The notes: generated by a model from the letters alone, not told the origin. Numbered from the stretch's first letter, positions 41,204 to 49,995 are shown. The stretch: 64,000 bases of DNA from Achromobacter insolitus (GCF_002209555.1 NZ_NJIF01000016.1:34216-98215); one strand, 5' to 3'. Made by a program: numbers and translations.

Positions 41204-42670
41204 GTGAGCATCAAGCACTGGATCAACGGCAAGCAGGTCGACAGCAACGACCGCTTCATCACGAGCAACCCGGCCACTGGCGAAGCGATAGCGGAGGTGG
41301 CCGCGGGCGGTCAGGCCGAGATCGACGCGGCCGTCGCCGCTGCGGCCGAGGCCTTTCCAAAATGGGCCAATACGCCCGCCAAGGAGCGCGCGCGGCTGAT
41401 GCGCAGGCTGGGCGAGTTGATAGACCAGAACGTACCGCAGCTGGCCGAGCTGGAAACCCGCGATACCGGGCTGCCCATCTCGCAGACGCGCAAGCAATTG
41501 ATTCCGCGCGCCTCGGAGAACTTCAATTTCTTCGCCGAGGTCTGCACGCGCATGAATGGCCACACCTATCCGGTGGACGACCAGATGCTGAACTACACCT
41601 TGTATCAGCCGGTGGGCGTGTGCGCGCTGGTGTCGCCCTGGAACGTGCCGTTCATGACGGCCACCTGGAAGACGGCGCCATGTCTGGCACTGGGCAATAC
41701 TGCCGTGCTGAAGATGTCCGAGCTTTCACCGCTGACGGCGGATCAGTTGGGCATGCTGGCGTTGGAGGCAGGCATACCCGCCGGCGTGCTGAACGTGGTG
41801 CAGGGATATGGCGCGACTGCCGGCGACGCGCTGGTGCGCCATCCTGGCGTGCGCGCGATTTCGTTTACGGGCGGCACCGTGACGGGCAAGAAGATTCTGG
41901 CCAGCGCAGGCGGCGTGAAGAAATACTCGATGGAACTCGGCGGCAAATCCCCCGTACTGATTTTTGACGACGCGGACGTGGAGCGGGCGCTGGACGCCGC
42001 GCTCTTCACCATTTTCTCGCTCAATGGCGAACGTTGCACGGCAGGTTCGCGCATCTTCATCCAGCAGACCGTCTACGATGACTTCGTGCGCCGGTTCGCG
42101 GAACGCGCGGAACGCCTGGCGGTGGGCGACCCGACCGACGACGGTACCCATGTGGGCGCGATGATCACGCGCCAGCACTGGGAAAAGGTCACGGGCTACA
42201 TCCGCCTGGCCGAGCAGGAAGGCGCGCGGATATTGGCCGGTGGCGCGGACCGGCCCACAGGCTTGCCGGCCCATCTGGCGGGCGGCAATTTCGTCAGGCC
42301 CACCGTGCTGGCGGACGTGGACAACCGGATGCGTTGCGCGCAGGAAGAGATCTTCGGTCCGGTCGCCTGCCTGCTGCCGTTCAAAGACGAGGCCGAGGGC
42401 CTGGCGCTGGCCAACGACGTCAAATATGGCCTCGCGTCCTACATCTGGACCAGCGACATCGGCCGGGCGCACCGTCTGGCCCGGGGCATCGAAGCCGGCA
42501 TGGTGTTCATCAACAGCCAGAACGTGCGCGATCTGCGCCAGCCCTTCGGCGGAACCAAGGAATCGGGCACGGGACGCGAGGGCGGCGAATACAGTTACGA
42601 GGTCTTTGCCGAAATCAAGAACGTCTGCGTGTCCATGGGCAGCCACCACATTCCCAGATGGGGCGTCTGA
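41204..42670 (+). CDS. hpaE: 5-carboxymethyl-2-hydroxymuconate semialdehyde dehydrogenase HpaE
   Basis: A 488-residue NAD-dependent aldehyde dehydrogenase, the same length as the E. coli enzyme. It has PWNVPFMTATWKTAP, FTGGTVTGKKI, the base Glu in SMELGGKSPVL and the nucleophile Cys in NGERCTAGSRIF. The start is GTG 41204 (VSIKHWINGKQVDS) with AGGAG seven bases upstream; the overlapping ATG at 41202 runs into a stop at once. It is the first gene of the plus-strand hpa operon, oxidising the ring-cleavage semialdehyde made by HpaD. Confidence 0.95.
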   Translation: MSIKHWINGKQVDSNDRFITSNPATGEAIAEVAAGGQAEIDAAVAAAAEAFPKWANTPAKERARLMRRLGELIDQNVPQLAELETRDTGLPISQTRKQLIPRASENFNFFAEVCTRMNGHTYPVDDQMLNYTLYQPVGVCALVSPWNVPFMTATWKTAPCLALGNTAVLKMSELSPLTADQLGMLALEAGIPAGVLNVVQGYGATAGDALVRHPGVRAISFTGGTVTGKKILASAGGVKKYSMELGGKSPVLIFDDADVERALDAALFTIFSLNGERCTAGSRIFIQQTVYDDFVRRFAERAERLAVGDPTDDGTHVGAMITRQHWEKVTGYIRLAEQEGARILAGGADRPTGLPAHLAGGNFVRPTVLADVDNRMRCAQEEIFGPVACLLPFKDEAEGLALANDVKYGLASYIWTSDIGRAHRLARGIEAGMVFINSQNVRDLRQPFGGTKESGTGREGGEYSYEVFAEIKNVCVSMGSHHIPRWGV

Positions 42671-42708
42671 CTCCGGCACCGAACCACAAGAACGAGGAGA
42701 CTAGCATC

Positions 42709-43560
42709 ATGGGCAAGCTCGCGCTGGCGGCCAAGGTAACGCATGTGCCGTCCATGTATCTTTCGGAACTGCCTGGCAAACACCAGGGGTGCAGGGAGGC
42801 CGCGATCCAGGGACATCGGATCATCGGCCAGCGCTGCCGCGACCTGGACGTGGACACGTTCGTGGTGCTGGACGTGCACTGGCTGGTGAACGGCGGCTAT
42901 CACGTGAACTGCAACAGCGGTTTCAAGGGCCGCTACACCAGCAACGAACTGCCGCATTTCATCAAGGATATGGACTATGCCTACCGCGGCAATCCGCAGC
43001 TTGGGCGTCGGATCGCCGAATGCGCGAATGCGGCCGGCGTGGGCACGCGCTCGCATGAAATCGACAGCCTGGAACTGGAGTACGGGACGCTGGTGCCGAT
43101 GCGCTACATGAACGGCGACGGGCACTTCAGCGTCGTGTCGGTTGCCGCGTGGTGCGCCTGGCACTCGTTGGACGATAGCCGACGTTTCGGCGCCGCCCTG
43201 CGCCAGGCTATCGAGGCCAGCGACAGCCGCGTGGCGGTGCTGGCCAGCGGCTCGCTGTCGCATCGTTTCAACGATAACGGCAGCCCCGAAGCCGCCATGC
43301 ACCAGATTAGCCGCGAGTTCTTCCGGCAGGTGGATTTGCGGGTGGTGGACTTGTGGCGCCAGGGCGATTGGAAGAGCTTCTGCGCCATGCTGCCCGAATA
43401 CGCCGACCTGTGCGTGGGCGAGGGCGGCATGCACGATACCGCGATGCTGCTGGGCCTGCTGGGTTGGGATGGCTACGATAAGCCGGTGGAGATCGTCACC
43501 GACTACTTCGCCAGTTCAGGCACGGGGCAGATCAACGCGATCTTCCCGGTGCCGGCCTGA
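42709..43560 (+). CDS. hpaD: 3,4-dihydroxyphenylacetate (homoprotocatechuate) 2,3-dioxygenase HpaD
   Basis: A 283-residue LigB-type (class III) extradiol dioxygenase, the same length as enterobacterial HpaD. Visible segments are AAKVTHVPSMYLSELPGKHQG, VVLDVHWLVNGGYHVNC, MRYMNGDGHFSVVSVAAW, LASGSLSHRFNDNG and EGGMHDTAMLLGLLGWDGYD. Ring cleavage needs Fe(II). AACGAGGAGACTAGC precedes the start. Its stop codon abuts the stop of convergent hpaR with no spacer. Confidence 0.96.
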   Translation: MGKLALAAKVTHVPSMYLSELPGKHQGCREAAIQGHRIIGQRCRDLDVDTFVVLDVHWLVNGGYHVNCNSGFKGRYTSNELPHFIKDMDYAYRGNPQLGRRIAECANAAGVGTRSHEIDSLELEYGTLVPMRYMNGDGHFSVVSVAAWCAWHSLDDSRRFGAALRQAIEASDSRVAVLASGSLSHRFNDNGSPEAAMHQISREFFRQVDLRVVDLWRQGDWKSFCAMLPEYADLCVGEGGMHDTAMLLGLLGWDGYDKPVEIVTDYFASSGTGQINAIFPVPA

Positions 43561-44025
43561 TCAGGTTTCTTCGGAGGCGCGCGAGTCGGACGGTTCGCGT
43601 TTGAACAGCTCGACCATGCTGTCGACGTCGCGGTACAGGCGGTCCAGCAATTCCTTGCCGATCCGGGCCTCGATTTCCTGGTACTTCGCATCCACCTGCG
43701 GACGCATGCGGTCGATGAGCTTGTTGCTCTTGGGGGTCAGCGAGATTTCCTGGCGGCGCTGATCGGCGCTGGACCGCGTGCGCTTGATCAGGCCTTGTTC
43801 CTGCATGCCCGCCAGCATGCGCGTCAGGCTGGGACTGAGAATCTGGCAGGTGCGGGCAATCTGGTTGGGTTCCATGGAGCCCACCTCGCTCAGGGTGCGC
43901 AGCACCCGCCATTGTTGCTCGGTGACGCCCGCGGCATGCAGGATGGGCCGGAAGTGCGCCATCAGCGTCTCGCGCGCGTAGAGCAGCAGATGGGGAAGAT
44001 TGCGGTGGTGGAAGCTCGGACTCAT
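43561..44025 (-). CDS. hpaR: MarR-family regulator HpaR of the homoprotocatechuate cluster
   Basis: A 154-residue winged-helix protein. LPHLLLYARETLMAHFRPILH and TEQQWRVLRTLSEVGSMEPNQIA are typical of HpaR, and ILSPSLTRMLAGMQEQGLI is the recognition helix. ATG 44025 gives the family's usual length; a longer in-frame start (44103) is possible, and neither has a good ribosome site. HpaR represses the hpa operons until 4-hydroxyphenylacetate-type compounds bind. The paired palindromes at 41031 and 41152 are its likely sites. Confidence 0.9.
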   Translation of the reverse strand: MSPSFHHRNLPHLLLYARETLMAHFRPILHAAGVTEQQWRVLRTLSEVGSMEPNQIARTCQILSPSLTRMLAGMQEQGLIKRTRSSADQRRQEISLTPKSNKLIDRMRPQVDAKYQEIEARIGKELLDRLYRDVDSMVELFKREPSDSRASEET

Positions 44026-44123
44026 GGCGGCTATGTTAGCAAGAAGCCGAGCCGCGCCGGGAGCGATATCGCGCGCCGCCTCCCATCGGCCTTGTTGAAT
44101 CAATGGGAGGCGGCTGGCGGCGT

Positions 44124-44738
44124 TCAGGAGGGGATCTGTTGAGCCAGTTCCTGCAGGTCGTCGGGCAGCGCCTGGTCGGGCGCGGCCTGCTGCAATTCGC
44201 GCAGGGCCTGGATGGCTTCTTCCTGCTGTTCCTCGCGTACCAGGGCCCGGATATGGGTCACGCGGGCCTCGATGTCCCGTTCGCTGAGGGCGGGCTCTTC
44301 CGGCTGGGCGGGTTCGGCGGCCGGCTGTTCGGTGGCGCTGGCTTCCTGGGCCGGAGCGGCTTCTTGCGCCGCGGCTTCTTGCGGCGCGGCCACGCGCGCG
44401 GTGACGGGCGCAGCTTGTTCAGCGGATGCTTCCGGCGGCGCGGAGAGGAGTGCGGCAGGGCGGTCCGGGCTTGTCCCCGTTTCGTGGGGGACGATAACCG
44501 GTGTGTTCTGCTCGGTCAGGTCCTGGGCTTCGCGCATTTCGGTCCAGGCGAACAGGCCGAAGACCATGGCGGCGCAGGCGGCGGCGCCCCAGGCCGGGTG
44601 CCAACTATGGCCGGGATGCCAGCTGCGGCGCACCGCTGCGTCCAGTTCGGGACTGGCTCCGGGCCCGGGCCTACGGTACAAGGCGCGCAGATCCCGTTCA
44701 TCGTCTTCATCGAAAGGGGGGCGATAGGTAATGCTCAT
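44124..44738 (-). CDS. Unknown single-pass membrane protein with Ala/Glu/Pro-rich tail
   Basis: A 204-residue protein I do not recognise. The N-terminal ~48 residues are charged (YRPPFDEDDERDLRALYRRP). One membrane helix follows (AWGAAACAAMVFGLFAW, about 49-65), then ~90 residues low in complexity and rich in Ala, Pro and Glu/Gln. The C-terminal helical ~60 residues contain IEARVTHIRALVREEQQEEA and LRELQQAAPDQALPDDLQEL. The layout (short cytoplasmic part, TM, long outer part) resembles anti-sigma or accessory membrane proteins, but no domain is evident. AGGAG precedes the ATG, which overlaps the stop of a possible small upstream frame. Confidence 0.72.
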   Translation of the reverse strand: MSITYRPPFDEDDERDLRALYRRPGPGASPELDAAVRRSWHPGHSWHPAWGAAACAAMVFGLFAWTEMREAQDLTEQNTPVIVPHETGTSPDRPAALLSAPPEASAEQAAPVTARVAAPQEAAAQEAAPAQEASATEQPAAEPAQPEEPALSERDIEARVTHIRALVREEQQEEAIQALRELQQAAPDQALPDDLQELAQQIPS

Positions 44739-44956
44739 GCGCGTACTCCTCGCGCATACGCCTGGTGGCAAGGCGTATCCGCGTCTGACCTCTGCGCGCG
44801 CCGCGCCGGTGGTCCGGCGGTCTCGTCGTAGCTCGGGTCCTGTTCCGGTTTAGGCGGCTTCCTGGAAAGCCGCGGGTGATTGCGCCGCGATTCCCGCTGC
44901 CGCACCCGAGGGCGCGTGGCGGCGGGTATGCCGTCCTGGGCCGGACGGTTCGTCAA
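44735..44956 (-). CDS. Possible small protein coupled to the gene at 44738
   Basis: A 73-codon frame from TTG 44954-44956 (internal GTG start also possible) ends in an ATGA overlap with the next gene. The product is Arg/Pro-rich with SRKPPKPEQDPSYDETAG. No recognisable domain and no good ribosome site, so it may be a chance frame. It is listed because of the overlap and because the sequence has no better explanation. Confidence 0.22.
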   Translation of the reverse strand: MTNRPAQDGIPAATRPRVRQRESRRNHPRLSRKPPKPEQDPSYDETAGPPARRAQRSDADTPCHQAYARGVRA

Positions 44957-45162
44957 TGCGCTGCACTTGATGATTATGCGCGATTTGGAGAAATCCGCCA
45001 GAGAATTTCTTGAATTTGCATCATGTAACTTTGGCGCGTCCCTGTTTTTGAAAGCAGAATGACAGATTGGCGCACCGCCTTGGGGCATGCCTGGATAAAA
45101 GCGCGCGTTTTGTGCGGGCACGCCGCGCGCCGGCGCCCTGGCTTGCCGGTACACTTTCGCGC
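44957..45162. other. Intergenic region between the unknown membrane protein and radA
   Basis: The upstream space of two divergent genes. A relatively AT-rich core (about 44965-45060) contains CATAAT on the minus strand near 44973 (a candidate -10) and an A/T-rich stretch near 45045-45055. No gene or RNA is recognised. Confidence 0.45.
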
Positions 45163-46524
45163 ATGGCCAAATCCCGAACCGTATACGTGTGCGCCGAATG
45201 TGGCGGCACCACCCCGAAGTGGCAGGGCAAATGCCCGCATTGCAACGCCTGGAACACGCTGGAAGAAACCGTGGAGTCATCGGCGCCCGCCGCTGCCTCC
45301 CATCGCTACGCGCCGCTGGCGGCCGCCAGCCCGGTGCGCAGCCTGTCCGAAATCGAAGCCCGCGAAACACCGCGCCAGCCTACGGGGCTGGAAGAGTTCG
45401 ACCGCGTCTTGGGCGGCGGCCTGGTGGCCGGCGCCGTCGTGTTGATCGGCGGCGATCCCGGCATCGGTAAATCCACCTTGCTGTTGCAGGCGCTGGCCTC
45501 GTTGTCCGAAGTCACCAACGTTCTGTATGTCACCGGCGAGGAATCCGCCGAGCAGGTCGCCCTGCGCGCGCGGCGGCTGGGCCTGCAAACCGGCAACGTG
45601 AACCTGTTGGCCGAGATCAGGCTGGAGTCGATCCAGGCTGCGGTGTCGGAGCAGAAGCCCACCGTGGCCGTCATCGACTCGATCCAGACCCTGTACAGCG
45701 GCGAGCTGACCGCCGCTCCGGGCTCGGTCTCGCAGGTGCGCGAATGCGCGGCGCAGCTCACGCGCCTGGCCAAGCAGACGGGCATCGCCATCGTCATGAT
45801 CGGCCACGTCACCAAGGACGGCGCGCTGGCCGGGCCGCGGGTGCTGGAGCACATCGTCGATACCGTGTTGTATTTCGAGGGCGACACGCACTCGTCGTTC
45901 CGCCTGGTGCGCGCCTTCAAGAACCGTTTCGGAGCGGTCAACGAGCTGGGCGTCTTCGCCATGACGGATCGCGGACTGCGGGGCGTGGCCAATCCGTCCG
46001 CGCTGTTCCTGTCGCAGCATGAACAACAGGTCGCGGGTTCCTGCGTGATGGCCACGCAGGAAGGCACGCGACCGCTGCTGGTGGAAATCCAGGCATTGGT
46101 CGACAGCTCGCACGCGCCCAATCCGCGCCGCCTGACCGTGGGCCTGGAAGGCAACCGCCTGGCGATGCTGCTGGCGGTGCTGCACCGGCACGCCGGCGTC
46201 TCCACCTTTGACCAGGACGTCTTCGTCAACGCGGTGGGCGGCGTGCGCATCACCGAGCCCGCGGCCGATTTGCCGGTACTGCTGGCCATCATGTCTTCGC
46301 TGCGGGACAAGCCATTGCCGCGCGGGCTGATTGCCTTCGGCGAAGTCGGCCTGGCAGGCGAAATCCGGCCGGCGCCACGCGGGCAGGAACGCTTGCGCGA
46401 AGCGGCCAAGCTGGGGTTTTCAATCGCCCTGATTCCCAAGGCCAATGCGCCGCGCCAGCCCATCGAAGGGCTGGAGATCTGGGCCGTGGACCGGCTGGAT
46501 GCCGCGCTCGATAAATTGCGCTGA
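45163..46524 (+). CDS. radA: DNA repair protein RadA
   Basis: A 453-residue RecA-like branch-migration helicase for recombination intermediates. It has an N-terminal C4 zinc finger CAECGGTTPKWQGKCPHC, Walker A GGDPGIGKST, the RadA-specific KNRFG motif (FKNRFGAVNELGVF) and a C-terminal Lon-protease-like domain (VNAVGGVRITEPAADLPVLL, AFGEVGLAGEIR). The start at 45163 gives MAKSRTVYVCAECG, the standard beginning. An earlier in-frame start would add an unusual 32-residue extension. Confidence 0.97.
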   Translation: MAKSRTVYVCAECGGTTPKWQGKCPHCNAWNTLEETVESSAPAAASHRYAPLAAASPVRSLSEIEARETPRQPTGLEEFDRVLGGGLVAGAVVLIGGDPGIGKSTLLLQALASLSEVTNVLYVTGEESAEQVALRARRLGLQTGNVNLLAEIRLESIQAAVSEQKPTVAVIDSIQTLYSGELTAAPGSVSQVRECAAQLTRLAKQTGIAIVMIGHVTKDGALAGPRVLEHIVDTVLYFEGDTHSSFRLVRAFKNRFGAVNELGVFAMTDRGLRGVANPSALFLSQHEQQVAGSCVMATQEGTRPLLVEIQALVDSSHAPNPRRLTVGLEGNRLAMLLAVLHRHAGVSTFDQDVFVNAVGGVRITEPAADLPVLLAIMSSLRDKPLPRGLIAFGEVGLAGEIRPAPRGQERLREAAKLGFSIALIPKANAPRQPIEGLEIWAVDRLDAALDKLR

Positions 46525-46617
46525 CGCGGGCGCCGGCTGATGCCGGCGGCCTGCGCAGGTTTGAAACCGTACATTGATTGCCCTGCCGGGTAGCGGCAGG
46601 GTCTGCTGGAGCAAGAC

Positions 46618-47397
46618 GTGAGTCTGTTAGTTATCGCCGCGTGCCTGGCCGCGGGCGGCCTGATCGGTTTCATGGGCGGCGTGCTGGGCATTGGCGGCGG
46701 CCTGATCGCGATACCGGCGCTGGTGCTGTTGATGGGGATGTCGCAGCAACTGGCGCAAGGCACGGCGCTCATCATGGTTTTGCCCACCATCATGATGGCG
46801 GTGCGCAAGTACAACCAGCAGACCCGTATCGACAAGCGCGTGGCGCTGGCGGGAGCCGCCGGAGCGGTCGTGTTTACGTGGGTCGGCGCGCAGATGGCAC
46901 TGGGCATAGATTCCGGCCTCCTGCGCCGCAGCTTCGCCGTCTTCCTGTTCTTCATCGCGCTGTTCTATGTATGGCAGACCTGGCGCGCCTCGCGTCCCAC
47001 CGCCGCGCGCAAGCCGGCGGCCAAGGGCGTCGCGCCGGTCTTCACGCCGCGCCGCGCCAGCGTGCTGGGCATACTGTGCGGCACCTTGGGCGGATTCTTC
47101 GGCGTAGGCGGCGCGGTATTGGCGGTACCCATCATCACCACCGTGTTCCGGCTGCCGCAGACCACCGCTCAGGCGTTGGCGCTGAGCATGGTGATTCCCG
47201 GCTCGACCATCGCCTTGATCACCTATTCGTGGGCGGGGCAGGCGAACTGGCTGGTAGGCGTGCCGCTGGCCCTGGGCAGCCTGCTCTTCGTGCCTGTCGG
47301 CGTGAAGCTTGCCTATCGCCTGCCTGAACGCAAGCTGAGAGCCTGCTTCGCGCTCATGTTGTTTGCGACGGTGGCGTTGCTGGCGTTCGAGAGTTGA
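46618..47397 (+). CDS. TauE/SafE-family sulfite/anion exporter-like membrane protein
   Basis: A 259-residue protein with about eight membrane helices and the family's two glycine-rich repeats: IGFMGGVLGIGGGLIAIPAL near the N-terminus and CGTLGGFFGVGGAVLAVPII near residue 160. Family members export sulfite, sulfoacetate or related organosulfonates, but many are unassigned. The start is GTG 46618, with GGAGCAAGAC upstream. It is separate from radA (93 bases). Confidence 0.9.
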   Translation: MSLLVIAACLAAGGLIGFMGGVLGIGGGLIAIPALVLLMGMSQQLAQGTALIMVLPTIMMAVRKYNQQTRIDKRVALAGAAGAVVFTWVGAQMALGIDSGLLRRSFAVFLFFIALFYVWQTWRASRPTAARKPAAKGVAPVFTPRRASVLGILCGTLGGFFGVGGAVLAVPIITTVFRLPQTTAQALALSMVIPGSTIALITYSWAGQANWLVGVPLALGSLLFVPVGVKLAYRLPERKLRACFALMLFATVALLAFES

Positions 47398-47539
47398 ACG
47401 TCCGCGCGCAGATTATTTCGAAGCGTTAGCGGCCGAAATTTTCTGGTTCCGTGCTGAACCTTCCGAAGCGGCCCGGTTCAAACGGGAACGGGTTAGGGTG
47501 AAGTAACCCTAGAGGCGATGTTGCCGCCCCGTGTCGGAA

Positions 47540-47556
47540 AAAGGGCTTTGCCCTTT
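47540..47556 (+). other. Short hairpin in the leader of the small secreted protein
   Basis: AAAGGGC (47540-47546) and GCCCTTT (47550-47556) form a perfect 7-bp stem with a three-base loop, ending 5 bases before the AGGAG ribosome site of the gene at 47576. It could affect translation or mRNA stability. Confidence 0.4.
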
Positions 47557-47575
47557 ACATTCAGGAGTTCATGAA

Positions 47576-47815
47576 ATGACGACTCACTCCCGTATCGCTG
47601 CGTTCCTATCCACCTCGGCCTTGTGCCTCGGTCTTGCTGCTGCGCCTTCTGCGTTCGCGGCGGGCGCCGATGCCACGTCCAAGACGGGTGAAACCAAGAC
47701 CCACGCGCAGCACAAGCATCACAAGTCCGACAAGACCTCTGCCAAGCCGGCGGCGGGCAAGTCGGGAGGAGCCGCGAAGCCGGATGGTTCCGGCGCAGCG
47801 ACACCGGCGAAGTAA
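47576..47815 (+). CDS. Small His/Lys-rich periplasmic protein
   Basis: A 79-residue protein with a signal peptide (MTTHSRIAAFLSTSALCLG to about residue 28, APSAFA) and a mature part of ~50 residues rich in Lys, His, Ala, Gly and Thr (HAQHKHHKSDKT, KPAAGKSGG). The composition recalls acid-shock or metal-binding small proteins, but there is no defined domain. The ATG at 47576 overlaps a two-codon frame (ATGAAATGA at 47571-47579) placed at the same AGGAG. A strong terminator follows at 47889. Confidence 0.72.
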   Translation: MTTHSRIAAFLSTSALCLGLAAAPSAFAAGADATSKTGETKTHAQHKHHKSDKTSAKPAAGKSGGAAKPDGSGAATPAK

Positions 47816-47888
47816 GCACTGAGGGCCATCTGGCCCGGTAGTTCCTTTGCGCAAACGACTTCCGATTCCCGCGGGGGCCGGAAAGTCG

Positions 47889-47923
47889 AAAGCCTCTCGG
47901 TATGGGCGCCGAGAGGCTTTTTC
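47889..47923 (+). terminator. Rho-independent terminator after the small secreted protein
   Basis: A 12-bp perfect stem, AAAGCCTCTCGG (47889-47900) with CCGAGAGGCTTT (47909-47920), has an 8-base loop and a T-run to 47922. It lies between the small secreted protein gene and the convergent dehydrogenase gene. Confidence 0.92.
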
Positions 47924-47949
47924 ATTTGAGCGCCGCGGCCGTTGGCGGG

Positions 47950-48906
47950 TTATTCCGCCGGCGTGATGACGCGGCCGGTCTCGAAGAACGCCCGCAGGTT
48001 GTCCAGCATCAGGTTCTCCATTGCCACACGGGTTTCCAGCGTGGCGCTGCCGATGTGCGGCAACAGCACGGCGCGGTCGCTCTTGATGAGGGCTTCGGGC
48101 ACCTTGGGTTCGTGCTCGAACACGTCGAGCGCTGCGCAGCCCAGCTTGCCGTTCTCCAGCGCTGCGACCAGCGCGGTCTCGTCGATGACGGGGCCGCGCG
48201 CGATGTTGACGATGATGCCGGTGGGGCCCAGCGCCTCCAGCACTTCGCGGTTCACCAGATGGCGCGTGCTGGGGCCGCCGACGGTCGCCACGATGAGGAA
48301 ATCGGCCCACTTGGCGAGGTCGGTGAGCGAGGCTTCGTAGCCGTACTCGACATCATCGCGCTTGCGGCGGTTGTGATAGCGCACGTCCATGTCGAAGCCC
48401 ATGCCGCGGCGCGCAATGGCTTCGCCGATGCGGCCCAGGCCGACGATACCCAGCTTTTTGCCGCTGACGCGCAATCCCAGCGGGATGCCGCCGTGCACCT
48501 GGCCCCATTGGCCCGCGCGCACGAAGCGTTCACCCTGGCCCATGTGGCGCGCGCCGGCGATCAGCAGGCCCCAGGCGAGGTCCGCGACGCAGTCGGTCAG
48601 CACGTCAGGCGTATTGCTGACCTGCACGCCGCGCTGCTTGGCGGCCTGGATGTCGATGGTCTCGTAGCCCACGCCCCAGCTGCAGATGGCCTTGAGGTCG
48701 GGCAGGGCGTTGATGAGTTCGGCGTTGGCGCCATAGGTGGCCGACGTGACGACCGCGGTCACGCCCTTGCCATGCTCGGCCAGCGCGGCTTTGCGGTCCG
48801 GGTATTTCCACAGTTCGACCACGTCGTAGTTGTCTGCGAGGCTCTTGTTGGCGTAGGGGGAACCGGCCAGCGAGCCGACCTGGATGATGCGATGCTTGGT
48901 GGTCAT
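47950..48906 (-). CDS. 2-hydroxyacid dehydrogenase (glyoxylate/hydroxypyruvate reductase-like)
   Basis: A 318-residue NAD(P)-dependent D-2-hydroxyacid dehydrogenase. The Rossmann motif is LGIVGLGRIGEAIA, and the catalytic Arg, Glu and His occur in NIARGPVIDE, DVFEHEPKVP and LPHIGSAT. VRYHNRRKR after the second strand suggests NADPH preference, as in plant-type hydroxypyruvate reductases. It precedes, with 102 bases and in the same direction, nothing closer than the two Bug genes upstream (49009-51075), so it may belong with them. The substrate is not fixed. Confidence 0.9.
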   Translation of the reverse strand: MTTKHRIIQVGSLAGSPYANKSLADNYDVVELWKYPDRKAALAEHGKGVTAVVTSATYGANAELINALPDLKAICSWGVGYETIDIQAAKQRGVQVSNTPDVLTDCVADLAWGLLIAGARHMGQGERFVRAGQWGQVHGGIPLGLRVSGKKLGIVGLGRIGEAIARRGMGFDMDVRYHNRRKRDDVEYGYEASLTDLAKWADFLIVATVGGPSTRHLVNREVLEALGPTGIIVNIARGPVIDETALVAALENGKLGCAALDVFEHEPKVPEALIKSDRAVLLPHIGSATLETRVAMENLMLDNLRAFFETGRVITPAE

Positions 48907-49008
48907 GTTGTCGTACAGGTGGGTGGCAAAACATTGATGCTACTTGATCCGGGCTTGATCCAGGCAGACAGGATGTCCCCAGGGACACCCCGCAGCCCGA
49001 TTCCGGTC

Positions 49009-49995
49009 TTATTCAAGCTGGATATTGGCTTTCTGGATGACGTCCTTCCAGCGTTTGACCTCTGCCTGCTGGAACGCCGTGAACTGCTGAGGCGTATTGG
49101 CCACCACCTCGAAGCCCAGGCCTTGTAGCGTCTTCTCCGTCTGGGGATCGCGCAGGGCGGTTTGCAAAGCCTTGGACAATTGCTGGACGATGGCTGCGGG
49201 TGTCCCCTTGGGCACGGCAAACCCTTGCCAGGAGTACACCACCATGTCTTTGATGCCGGCTTCCGCCAGCGTGGGAACGTCGGGGAGGTCGGCTGCGCGG
49301 GCGTCGCCCGTGATGGCCAGCGCCTTGAGCTTGCCGGCCTTGATGTGGGTCTGGACCGCGCCCAGGTTCTGGAACGACACGTTGACCTGTCCGCCGATCA
49401 GGTCGGCGATCGCTGCGCCGCCACCGCGGTAAGGCACGTCCACCCCCGTGCTTTGCGTGCGCTGGCGGAACAGCACGGCGGACAGGTGGTCCGATGAGCC
49501 CGTGCCCGAGGATGCATACGACACCTTGCCCGGATTCTTCTTCGCGTAATCGACCAGCTCGGCAACGGTGCTGGCGGGAAACGTGGGCGCGGCCACCAGC
49601 ACATTGGGATTGCGCACGGCCTGCGTCAGGTATTCGAAATCCTTGCTGGGGTTGTACGACAGGTTCTTGTACAGGGCTTCATTGATGGCGAACGTGCCGA
49701 TCGAGCCCACCATCATCGTGTAGCCATCGGGGGTGGAGCGGGCCAGCGCCTGGGCGCCGATGGCGCTGTTGGCGCCGGGCTTGTTCTCGACCACGAAGGT
49801 CTGCCCCAGGATTTTGGACAGCCCCGGCGTAACCGAGCGCGCAGTGATATCGGAGGAGCCGCCCGGCACGAAGGGCACGATCATCGTGACGGGTTTGTCG
49901 GGATAGCCTGCAGCCTGCGCGGCGGGCGTGCCGAGTAGAACGGCGCCCGCGGCGGCAGCGGCTGCTACGGCCGCGGCGCTCATCAGTTTGTTCAT
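49009..49995 (-). CDS. Bug/TctC-family periplasmic solute receptor
   Basis: A 328-residue receptor. A signal peptide of about 28 residues (Ala-rich, ending AQA) is followed by GYPDKPVTMIVPFVPGGSSD, NKPGANSAIGAQALARSTPD, DVPYRGGGAAIADLIGGQV and FAVPKGTPAAIVQQLSKAL. GGAGACACC precedes the ATG. It lies 66 bases downstream of a second Bug gene in the same direction; the two sequences differ clearly, so this is not a recent duplication. Confidence 0.95.
   Translation of the reverse strand: MNKLMSAAAVAAAAAAGAVLLGTPAAQAAGYPDKPVTMIVPFVPGGSSDITARSVTPGLSKILGQTFVVENKPGANSAIGAQALARSTPDGYTMMVGSIGTFAINEALYKNLSYNPSKDFEYLTQAVRNPNVLVAAPTFPASTVAELVDYAKKNPGKVSYASSGTGSSDHLSAVLFRQRTQSTGVDVPYRGGGAAIADLIGGQVNVSFQNLGAVQTHIKAGKLKALAITGDARAADLPDVPTLAEAGIKDMVVYSWQGFAVPKGTPAAIVQQLSKALQTALRDPQTEKTLQGLGFEVVANTPQQFTAFQQAEVKRWKDVIQKANIQLE

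Noticed and set aside
48940..48965. Direct repeat CTTGATCC at about 48944 and 48955
   Set aside because: It is short, present only twice and not placed with respect to recognisable promoter boxes.
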